Shown here one piece after another: positions 29,601 through 32,051 of a stretch of 32,918 nt of DNA. Origin of the DNA: Chitinophagales bacterium (GTDB taxonomy: Bacteria; Bacteroidota; Bacteroidia; Chitinophagales; LD1); NCBI GenBank assembly GCA_025057415.1, contig JANWXI010000025.1:1-32918 (forward strand), written 5' to 3'. The notes under the pieces are model-generated. The model was not told where the DNA came from. It ran no database searches and saw nothing but the letters and a program-made list of their open reading frames with translations. The stretch's first letter is position 1, and every line of letters starts with the position of its first letter. A program made the position numbers and the translations under genes.

Positions 29601-31836
29601 CGCCAATAGTAATAGAGCCGTCAGTTCCGCCGCAAGTGGTGGGATTAGATTGAGATACGAAAGAAATGGTAGGCGGTGTGATCACAGTTACGGTTACACT
29701 TGCACCGCTCGAAGTACAACCATTCACAGTTTGTGTGACAGTATAGGTGCCCTGCATAGCAGTAGTTGCGTTTGTTCGTGTAACCGGATTGCCGGTAGCA
29801 GTGTAGCCGTCTGGGCCTGTCCAGTTAAATGTTGCGCCCGATTGACCGGATGCAGTGAGTGTAAAGGACTGCCCTACGCAAACCGGGTTGGGGCTAGCCG
29901 TAACATTTGTTGGCGCAGAGGGAGTTTGATTGACTGTTACATTTATACTTGCAGTAGATGTACATCCGCGAGCGTCTGTAGCTGTTACCGTGTAAACACC
30001 CGACATCGCTAAGGTAGCGTTAGGTCGTACTAGTGGGTTAACATTTCCAGCCGTAAATCCCCCCGGACCTGACCAGGAATATGTATATGGGGCTAATCCA
30101 CCACTAGCAGTGGCCTGTAAAGTCAGATTTCCTCCTGTACAGACAGGAGGAGATACAATACTGAGTGAGATGCCTGGATCGTCCCAACAAACTGTGATAT
30201 CTACTGAATCAACAGCGCCTACAGGGTTTTGAATACGTACCCGAACTACACCACATCCTCTAAAGGGCGTAGTGGGAACAAAGCGAATACACGTATCCGG
30301 CAATCCGGGCGCTGGTGAATATGATGTGGCGGTAAAATTGCTTCCCGAAATGACACTTACACTGATTACATCGTGCGGGTAAGCACAACTGCGCAGGCGT
30401 AGGCAATGTTCCTGCGTTACTCCGCTACAAACGGTGTTTAACTGATAGGAATTGGTAGGGATGTTTGTAGCAGGGTCAAGTATTTCAATATTTCGGTCGT
30501 ATCCGGTCAAGAAACCATACAGACCGGTTTGGCAATAATTGCCCGCAAGTATACCAACATGGAAATTTTCATCTGCCGTCATAATGTTGTTGCTTGCAAT
30601 GTGCGTATCGTGAAATGCCAGCGTAGAGAAGGCAGGTAAACCCGGTACTACTTGCGGTGTTACACCATAAAAGGATGCCGGTTGGTTGTTTAACTTAAAC
30701 GAGGATACTGCAGATGTAGGAATTATCACATACACATTATTTCCCAGGTTGGGCTGTCGTACAAAGTTTACATACCTGTTGCCTGTACAATTCAATTGCG
30801 GTATAATTGACATACCCACCTCTGTACAGAATTGACTGGATACGTGGTAAAGGTATGCCGGCTGTGAGGTGGTTACCAGATGGGGTGTGCCGTATGGACC
30901 AGAAGGTAATTGATATTGTAAATACTGACCGGCATTGATAGTGCCGATGCTGGTTCCGTTGAAAAATACTTGTGTACCGTTTACATCTGCAACGACAATA
31001 ATGTAATCAGCCCAAGCCACATTAGTACTGTCACCCCTTACAACTACATATTGAGTACCGATTTGGTTAGTGGGGACCAGGTTATCAATACCTGCATCGC
31101 AAGCTGGGCCGGTGAAGGAACCCAAGTGGTTACCACCACTGATAACACTTATCGGAAAGTTAGATGTAACAAGCGCCCCGGAAATTTGATTCGTGACGTG
31201 ACCATCATTGGTGCGTATGGCTACGGATTGTCCCGAGTCCAAAGCAAAGGTACGGGGGTTTCCACCGGCCCCGTTCCATCCTCCGGCGTTAGGATTGAAG
31301 AATGTGACCGTGGTACCATTTCGGGTAGCCATTACAGATACGAAGTGCGAGTTCTGCTCAGCATTGCTTCCACAACGACCCTGAGAACCTTGTGTTTGAG
31401 AGGCCACGCGAAAACGAGTACCCAATCCAACGGAACCTTTAAGAGGTATAATTTCCTGATTGTTTGAACGATTAACTTTTAGATATGCAGCTACGGGCAC
31501 GTTGGAGGTAATAATAAAGCCCGCATCTCCTCTAACAGCGTTGAGGTTACTGATAGCCAGCTGCCCGTACGTAGCGCCAAGCGCCGGTATTTGCGTGGTA
31601 AAGTCAATGATGGTGGGAGTACCGGCTACTACAGTGAAGTTCTGGTTATATGCGCCACCGGGTGTTTGTACGTTTACCGTGGCGCTGGGGAATGGTGTTG
31701 AGAGAACTATCTGAAATGGTTGGTCCTGATACTCCGGTATAGGCGGTGCAAAAAAGCGGCGGTCAAGCTGAGAAAAAGATATTGAAGCAGTAAGAGATAG
31801 AACTGCGAAAGTAAAGAGCCGTACAAAGTTTTTCAT
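11605..31836 (-). CDS. SprB-like giant multidomain adhesin with T9SS type B sorting domain
   Basis: One uninterrupted frame encodes 6743 residues, similar in size to the roughly 6500-residue gliding adhesin SprB. The start is supported by a signal peptide (MKNFVRLFTFAVLSLTASISFS, before QLDRR). Order by residue: IgGFc-binding-protein-like region about 110-455; linker beta region to 554; 13 Ig-like units 555-1641; 16 tandem-95/cadherin-like units 1642-3267; 3 Ig-like units 3268-3523; 23 PKD-like units 3524-5475; 3 Ig-like units 5476-5707; about 10 tandem-95-like units 5708-6654; type B sorting domain 6655-6743. Composition is rich in Thr, Asn, Val, Gly, Pro and Ser and poor in Lys and Arg, as expected for a long extracellular stalk. 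It heads an operon with PorP/SprF and PorE-like genes. It is inferred to be a cell-surface filament for adhesion or gliding; gliding itself cannot be shown from this window. Repeat units differ enough in sequence that a simple assembly artefact is unlikely, though collapse or expansion of near-identical units cannot be excluded. Confidence 0.93.
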   Translation of the reverse strand: MKNFVRLFTFAVLSLTASISFSQLDRRFFAPPIPEYQDQPFQIVLSTPFPSATVNVQTPGGAYNQNFTVVAGTPTIIDFTTQIPALGATYGQLAISNLNAVRGDAGFIITSNVPVAAYLKVNRSNNQEIIPLKGSVGLGTRFRVASQTQGSQGRCGSNAEQNSHFVSVMATRNGTTVTFFNPNAGGWNGAGGNPRTFALDSGQSVAIRTNDGHVTNQISGALVTSNFPISVISGGNHLGSFTGPACDAGIDNLVPTNQIGTQYVVVRGDSTNVAWADYIIVVADVNGTQVFFNGTSIGTINAGQYLQYQLPSGPYGTPHLVTTSQPAYLYHVSSQFCTEVGMSIIPQLNCTGNRYVNFVRQPNLGNNVYVIIPTSAVSSFKLNNQPASFYGVTPQVVPGLPAFSTLAFHDTHIASNNIMTADENFHVGILAGNYCQTGLYGFLTGYDRNIEILDPATNIPTNSYQLNTVCSGVTQEHCLRLRSCAYPHDVISVSVISGSNFTATSYSPAPGLPDTCIRFVPTTPFRGCGVVRVRIQNPVGAVDSVDITVCWDDPGISLSIVSPPVCTGGNLTLQATASGGLAPYTYSWSGPGGFTAGNVNPLVRPNATLAMSGVYTVTATDARGCTSTASINVTVNQTPSAPTNVTASPNPVCVGQSFTLTASGQSGATFNWTGPDGYTATGNPVTRTNATTAMQGTYTVTQTVNGCTSSGASVTVTVITPPTISFVSQSNPTTCGGTDGSITIGGLAANTNYAVSYSRNGTPQGPFNLTSNSIGQIVISGLNAGTYSSIFVSIGGCNSNTLAGPFNLSDPATPPPPTNVTASPNPICVGGVLTLNASGTNLSWTGPAGFTASGAPVTRNITTTAHGGTYSVTQTVAGCTSNPATINVTVNPTPTVTASSSSNTYCTGQTIQLSSTPAGGTTPISYSWTGPASFTASTQNPTRPNAQTNHSGVYSVTVTDANGCTASASTQSITVNQSPTVTASSSSAAYCAGTTIQLNSTASGGTSFTYSWSGPAGFTSTDQNPTRPNAQPSHSGVYSVTVTNNFGCSASAQTTSIVVNPAVTVTAGSNSPVCVGGTLNLTATPSGGTSPFTYSWTGPASFSSSAQNPSRPNVVAAFAGTYSVTVTDFNGCSATASTNVVVNTGVAVTASSNSPVCVGATLNLNATPTGGNSPFTYTWSGPASYSATGQNPTRPNIQTSHAGTYSVTITDVNGCTGSASTNVVVNTNPSVTAGSNSPVCSGATINLTSSPSGGATPYSFAWSGPASFSSTLQNPTRPSATTAHSGTYSVTVTDNNGCTATASTSVTVNPSPSVTVSSNSPVCETRTINLTATPSGGTGTYTYNWSGPSSFSSSLQNPSRPNATSAFAGTYSLTVTDGNGCTATASTSVVVLPKPAPPTASAFPNPVCTGQTLNLTGTGNGSATWNWFGPNSFSSTLQNPTITNVQLVNAGTYYLYQTLNGCSSDTAQVTVTVNVTPAPPIITSVNPNPACTGQNVTFTASGAPSSVFNWSGPGFSATGNPVVLNNVQLSNQGNYTVTQTVTGCVSQSSAPVFLTVNQTPTAPTPTSNSPRCWGDTLKLFASTVSGATYSWSGPGGFTSSAQNPVRPNATPSMSGVYSLTVTVSGCSSTNTATVNAVVNSCPPVANDDTYTTNEDVPLTVSAPGVLANDFDPANPQQPLTVSTSPVSGPSNGTLTLNPNGSFTYTPNPNFNGTDVFCYRVCDTEVPAACDTACVTINVVPINDPPVVNDSTVTTPEDIPINVCLPIADPESATQLHNATLCGVTNGTVSGLSVNNGPIPHTVCLTYTPNPNFNGSGQVCVVVCDNGSPVRCDTARITINITPVNDPPVAVNDNYTTNEDVPLVTTVSTGVRNNDNDAADGNPVTSLTVNTTPFVAPSHGTLVLNGNGSFTYTPNANFCGQDSFVYTVCDAGTPLPSLCANATAYITVNCTNDPPVVRDSTVTTPEDVPITVCLPITDPESATQLHSVTQCGGPANGTLGGTLGVNNGTNPHTVCFTYTPNPNFNGTDQVCLVICDNGSPARCDTAIVTINVTPVNDKPVANDDYYTNCTGSNITGNVLANDIDIDGPLLSFFGTISGPFSGTLSISGTGAFTYTPPSPLFNGIDSFIYVVCDGGSPVLCDTATAVLDYRCVNVPPVANNDNYTVPEDGVLTISAPGVMANDFDPDGGIITVSTPQITGPSNGTLTLNSNGSFTYTPNPNFNGLDTFVYRICDNGSPVKCDTAFVFITVTPVNDPPVVPDTSITTCEDCPITTCLPITDVDPGQSYYVAGAVCGPNNGTYTTSIVSLPTNQVCVTYNPNPNYNGLDSICLVVCDNGTPNRCDTTKIKITVTPVNDKPIANDDAYTTNEDTPLNIPAPGVLANDSDPADGTAVSVVGVVSGPSNGTLTLNPNGSFTYVPNPNFNGTDVFCYRITDAGTPAPFLFDTACVTITVVPQNDPPVIGDTTVTTPEDVPINVCIPFTDNDPSDLHAATLLCSPVNGTISGLTVNNIFDQLCFTYTPNPNFNGSDSLCIVICDNGTPTRCDTTKVKINVTPVNDPPIANDDAYTTNEDTPLNIPAPGVLTNDNDAADGTPVTVVGVVSGPSNGTLTLNPNGSFTYVPNPNFNGTDVFCYRITDAGTPAPFLFDTACVTINVISVNDPPVVNDTTITTPEDNPITVCLPIIDVESATQIHTVTICDAPDNGTITFGPIVNNGTNPHTVCLTYTPNPNFNGSDAICLTICDNGVPFQCDNAIININVTPVNDQPVANDDSYTTNEDTPLTIPAPGVLANDSDPADGTTVSVAGVVSGPSNGTLTLNPNGSFTYVPNPNFSGTDVFCYRITDSGTPAPFLFDTACVTINVVPQNDQPVIRDTTVTTPEDVPVTVCIPFTDNDGSANTHTSTLLCPPQWGTVSGLTINQATDVLCFTYTPGINYNGPDQLCIVICDNGNPVLCDTSYVTINVTPVNDPPFADTIQVVTFENQPIGVNVAAATGDPEGNPLTYTYFGVIPGGGTFTISGNGSINVYPNPGFTGTLTIPYSVCDLSPFPVNVLCDTAVIIVTVLPGGDTLVNHAPVASNDYVTTPQNTPIVINQLANDYDPDGDPLQVTVTGAPANGSFLINPNGTINYAPNTGFFGYDTIRYTICDPAATKLPKPLCDNAFIVIFVSTDSTAKVNDPPVAADEFEIICSNTSVQLNVLQNDYDPNGNALSSVTIIKNVSNGTLTAGSLGIYLYTPTIGFNGSDTLIYRVCDNGSPSLCDTAMAVINVYGNPTITPSVSSLTICSNDSVNITFTSNIPGTTFTWSASNGTNGTGNIHTTLVNNTPSNITVTYAVTGVGPGGCASTTINIPVTVRPRPFVTASVNGVSFCSGDNVLINLISNLPGTTYSWSGSNGSSGTGSPISDNPVNNGTTDITVTYTITPTANGCTGTPLNVNVTLRPRPVLTANPSTQTVCSGTPITINVSSTVPGTNITWTSSSGNSGNTSVINDSPFNNSTTNQTVTYTINGNYNGCAASTIFATVVVRPRVVADAGPDHTGVNCSASCFNLGGSPTGSGGTGQLTYAWSPSTALNNTTAPNPVACAVPATTTYTVTVTDAAGCSATDAALVTIVPATLSAEAGTGGQICLGSGATVILGGFPTAQGGNAPYIYSWSPTTDLNLTNPANPVAFPSTTTTYVLTVTDQLGCTAVDSTTVTVYPAVFVDAGNDTTVCAGSPAQLGGSPTASGGSGSGYTYQWSPTVGVSNISAANPTATPPALTTYIVTVTDANGCSAADAIQITVSPSPSAHAGPDKDITFCPNDSVIIGDIPTATGGVPPYSYAWSPNTGFVTPNTVARPVIKNLVVTTTYFLTVTDASGCTATDAVTVNVLPNDLFVNIGSDKQICQGQSVQLGGVPLIYGGNPPYTVLWSGGPLNDPTLTNPTATPSVTTTYTVVVTDAKGCTATGSVLVTVNPNPIANAGPDTSACLGKPVVIGGAPTASSGTPPYTYTWSPTTGLNFPNIPNPTATPPVVTTYTVTVTDSKGCTATDNVVVTPRSNPVVDAGADKNLVNCVGDTACFLISVTGGTPPYSYLWTPSTGIINPTVPNACITGLTTTTSYQISVTDAFGCSGVDFVVVNVIPNTLQANAGNGAAVCAAAGTPVTIGGNPTASGGTPPYTYSWVGAGGFTSNLANPVVTPTASTTYYLTVTDSKGCTSFDSVRVNLNPAPVANAGADTIICSGFCVQLGGNPTGSSGTAPLQYSWTPTVGLNANNTPNPLACPLVTTTYIVTVRDSNNCTASDAVTITVRPNPIADAGPDKIITPCVKDTVTLGGSPVASGGTPPYTYNWSPAVGINATNIPNPKATGLNVSQLYTVKVTDANGCTAEDAVVVTVVPSNLSANAGNNAAICAGSSTSVTLGGIPTAVGGTPPYTYIWSGGLIGSNPVVSPASTTTYYLTIVDSKGCIAYDSVTITVNPAPEVCAGADTAVCSGGKVRLGCNPTASGGTSPYNYLWSNGSIASNPIVGVTSTTIFTVTVTDASACTATASMTVTVNPNPIANAGPDKTLTACSQDSVMLGGSPTATGGTPPYTYQWLPSVGVFFPNLANPYVKGLGSTTNYTVIVTDNNGCSASDLVNVTVNNPTLVAEAGNNISFCAGTSVLVTLGGSPTAQGGTHPYTYNWTSIPPGFISNSPNPVTSPAVTTTYFLVVVDASGCIATDTVRITINPRPVVNAGVNDTVCAGACVELGGQPTAHSGTGSPSSYSYSWTPTLFITGSPNTANPLACPTSTITYQVLVVDSIGCSNSANVTIRVNQKPIANAGPDKVIESCPLACVTLGGSPTATGGTPPYFYAWAPAAGLNNTGLPNPQACNLSTSTNYVLTVTDINGCTATDEVFVSVTNHTLVANAGPDRSICAGQSNCITINGSVTGGTQPYVIDWSPVFGICNSNSIINPDVNPTDTTTYVLLVTDAHGCISIDSMVVFANPAVTAILEPDTAICSGTAALLGGNPSTAGGGTPPYSFNWAPGTGLSSTLAANPVATPAATTAYCVTVTDAVGCSSSACQTVYVNPSITADAGPSVNVFACSGSFVTIGGQPTASGGSGNYSYQWAQVPAGNNLNSYTIPNPIVSNLTVTTRFYVTVTDNASGCSAVDSVVIPVIPTSLQVNAGPDKVFCTNSNGCVSLGGSPSVTGGIPPYIYQWSPVQGLDNPNIPNPCANPSVTTSYALTVTDAVGCFKADTVTVYVSPGIGVNAGANSSVCSGSSIVLGGNPTGLGGTGTLNYQWSPGNFLTSSTSPNPTAQNVTFNVAYTVIVTDSLGCSASGSVNINVRQLPVANAGPNHSIFACSSDSAILGGSPTGSGTQGPYTYLWTPSAGLNNPTLPNPTVSNLGNTTQFCVVVTDIFGCSSLPSCATVTVNPPTLLVDAGPNKFICSNVGGCVTLNGSVSGNGIPPFTYQWSGPNINSSPLNLNVLVCPTATSTYTLVVTDKNGCQAADTASVIINTAPVASISGLNTQYCQNAGNIIMTGIPAGGTFSGPFVTGNIFQATAAGPGNWCVKYTYVDGNGCSDDTTICVTVHPLPTVSISGFNQNGYCQSDPCVTLTGTPAGGTFSGPGISGNIFCPTNANIGNNVITYTYTDPTTGCTNSTNVSIGIKTAPTLNITASHDTVCQGGCTTLTPSASLDVLNIQWSLLGGGVITSSLTPINYCPVGVDVGVIASAINSVGCVTRDTVFLHINQPPVANNDSAATCEEQTVQIPVLINDSDPEGNANNISVLSVNNGSANVTGNTISFTPANNFNGNTTLTYIICNTQCANACDTASVNISVCPINDPPVLTCAPDTMYANTTETFCVPVSDPELNPVTITATPLAPVNGAVSVSNNCIVFTPNTGWFGVQNIQIIATDSAGAKDTCVFTVVVLKVNRPPFAERVTVSVCANVPVGVNVNASASDPDGDPHTFTYGPISGPGLAQWTNTGNGTGVFVANTPGTYTLPYYVCDQSNIPVFSLCDTNVIQVSVIACNGGNNPPVASDDAATGLVNTPIQINELANDFDPNGDPLTVTVITSPTLPGASMVINPNQTLTYTSPVTGCDTVLYQICDPFNACDTAMIVVCVNTTLNTNNPPAATNDYASTPYMTPVTIPVKNNDSDPEGQAVTVQNTLPCPPADGVAVVNANGTITYLPGPGANALNPDTFCYVICDNGNPVRCDTAVVVITIPNSVQAVNDCGTFATGRFNEIDIAVLGNDFDPENDSFNIISVLTLPGTKGSATLNANGTIHYVPSTTDSCGYTDSVAYVIRDVHGATDTGIACIYIDCCLRPVAVADSFLIAPNLPFTVNVSLNDNGSGFPLNTQVAQNGLHGNAVFVKDSVMQYTPAAGYCGPDFVVYEVRNQCGKDVDTVFFTVNCAPIAINDTVTICQGETGSIAVLANDVDPNALPISVTSFTNPNINIAAITGLQNNSFIIQAGNIVANTTFAYAVCDAGSPSLCDTGFVTIRVVACLAPVVNPIFDTTIINVPVTHCLVNGVEVISNMPWSIDTLCDPANGSVTITSDSCFTYTPDPGFFGVDSFCIVVCDSMNKCATSMVYITVLDTLIQAVDEPCDLDSTYVNTSKAISVLNNDILPWGADTTIAVVGTVNNGTATPNTDLTITVTPKSGYSGTLTFNYVVCVTTGNFSFCDTAAVCVTVVDTSCVFPNAFSPNGDGSNDLFIIPCNDANPQATLFIFNRWGVEVWRSDGHYQNDFDGRNRQGQTLPDGTYYYVYEYNDGTGRREQKFVVIHR
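11608..11874 (-). other. T9SS type B (gliding-motility-associated) sorting domain
   Basis: Residues 6655-6743 of the giant protein contain FPNAFSPNGDGSNDLF, then LFIFNRWGVEVWRSDG, YQNDFDGRNRQGQTLPDGTY and a final VVIHR. These are the diagnostic blocks of the CHU_C / gliding-associated C-terminal domain. Type B domains target very large cargo through the T9SS and usually need a PorP/SprF-type partner, which is encoded immediately downstream. Confidence 0.95.
11875..14715 (-). repeat. Tandem-95-like block II (about 10 units)
   Basis: Residues 5708-6654 contain diverged units that open with P-P-V-A-x-x-D-like motifs and carry LANDFDPNGDPL, NGTITYLP and CDNGNPVRCDTA signatures. The family is the cadherin-like/Big_9-type domain of tandem-95 proteins, where D-x-D-rich loops often bind calcium. 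Units are less alike than in block I, and several lack the canonical opening, so this stretch looks older. Confidence 0.8.
14716..15411 (-). repeat. Three Ig-like units with GTFSGP motif
   Basis: Residues 5476-5707. The first two units share GIPAGGTFSGPFVTGNIF and GTPAGGTFSGPGISGNIF plus a paired C...C pattern, as in Ig-like/PKD-like domains of Bacteroidota surface proteins. The third (TLNITASHDTVCQGGCTTL) is diverged. They act as a spacer between the PKD-like array and tandem-95 block II. Confidence 0.7.
15412..21267 (-). repeat. PKD-like array of 23 units with a three-unit higher-order period
   Basis: Residues 3524-5475, averaging about 85 residues per unit. The common pattern is an opening AGPD, then C, then LGGSPTA-GG-PPY-Y-WSP, then NP, TTTY-VTVTD--GC. 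Units fall into subtypes A, B and C in strict order, starting with A and ending with A-B. A units have seven residues between AG and the first Cys, whereas B and C have five. B units are preceded by a Leu-containing linker (such as NTLQANAG) and usually have a longer Cys-to-LGG spacing. Every unit has two or four cysteines. Confidence 0.9.
21268..22035 (-). repeat. Three Ig-like/PKD-like units
   Basis: Residues 3268-3523. Each unit has VC/IC/FC near its start (SLTICSNDSVNI, GVSFCSGDNVLI, TQTVCSGTPITI), an SN--GT-NITW or GTTYSW middle, NNT or NNST followed by TVTYTI, and a late GC. They resemble the PKD-like domain common in Bacteroidota adhesins and bridge tandem-95 block I and the 23-unit PKD-like array. 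Confidence 0.75.
22036..26913 (-). repeat. Tandem-95/cadherin-like block I (16 units, alternating X and Y types)
   Basis: Residues 1642-3267, about 100 residues per unit. X units have NDD-YTTNED-PL, APGVLANDSDPADG, SGPSNGTLTLNPNGSFTY and NFNGTDVFCYR. Y units have D-TVTTPEDVPI-VCLP, a VNNG-NPHTVC-TYTPNPNFNG block and CDNG-P-RCDT, with six cysteines (eight in unit 7). Order from the N-terminus is X Y X Y X X Y X Y X Y X Y, then three diverged units. X units 8, 10 and 12 are nearly identical in protein and strongly similar in DNA (about 23250-24770). Confidence 0.9.
26914..30174 (-). repeat. Ig-like array (13 units)
   Basis: Residues 555-1641, about 83 residues per unit. Typical pattern: VTASSNSPVC, L-LTATPSGGTSPFTYSWTGP, F-S--QNPTRPN, AGTYSVTVTD-NGC, ending in a TNVVVN linker. 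The two conserved cysteines sit where the Ig-fold disulfide would be. Units 2, 4, 11, 12 and 13 form a variant with VTQTVNGC or a similar ending. Unit 3 (29404-29679) is different and resembles a SprB repeat. Confidence 0.88.
30472..31509 (-). other. IgGFc-binding-protein-like N-terminal domain of the adhesin
   Basis: Residues about 110-455 read as a non-repeated beta-rich domain: SNVPVAAYLKVNRSN, GTRFRVASQTQGSQG, HFVSVMATRNGTTVTFF, LDSGQSVAIRTND, FPISVISGGNHLG, a DNLVPTNQIGTQYVVV stretch and a YLYHVSSQFCTEVGMS stretch. This wording matches the N-terminal domain of IgGFc-binding proteins, also found in bacterial surface proteins. At the tip of a long stalk it is the best candidate ligand-binding head; the ligand is unknown. 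Confidence 0.75.
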
Positions 31837-31921
31837 GTATAAGTGTTTGATATTAGCGTTATTTTATAATTTATAAGCAGCCGGGCTGATATACCCCGTT
31901 TTATTTTGGCAAAGATTTTGG

Positions 31922-31953
31922 CAAATATACTGCCAAAAATTCAGAATGTCAAG
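31922..31953 (-). promoter_or_regulatory. Probable Bacteroidota promoter of the giant adhesin operon
   Basis: On the minus strand TATATTTG (31929 to 31922) matches the -7 consensus TAnnTTTG exactly. CTTG (31953 to 31950), 20 bases upstream, approximates the -33 TTTG box and is part of a TTGACA. Transcription would start near 31916, giving a leader of about 80 bases before the ATG at 31836. It is the best promoter match in the window. Confidence 0.55.
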
Positions 31954-31978
31954 AATAATTTTAACATTTTATATCAAT

Positions 31979-32018
31979 AGTGTCCTAAACGTTTTGGTGA
32001 GGGTTCAAAAAACCCTCA
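31979..32018 (-). other. Probable outer end of the IS element with terminator-like hairpin
   Basis: TGAGGGTT (31998-32005) and AACCCTCA (32011-32018) form a perfect 8-bp stem around CAAAA, about 33 bases after the transposase stop. No T-run follows on the minus strand. The adjacent AGTGTCCTAAAC near 31979-31990 may be the terminal repeat of the element. The opposite end is outside the window, so neither the inverted repeat nor a target-site duplication can be confirmed. Confidence 0.35.
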
Positions 32019-32051
32019 TAATCAACGCTTTGCGTCATCAAGTATATCCAT

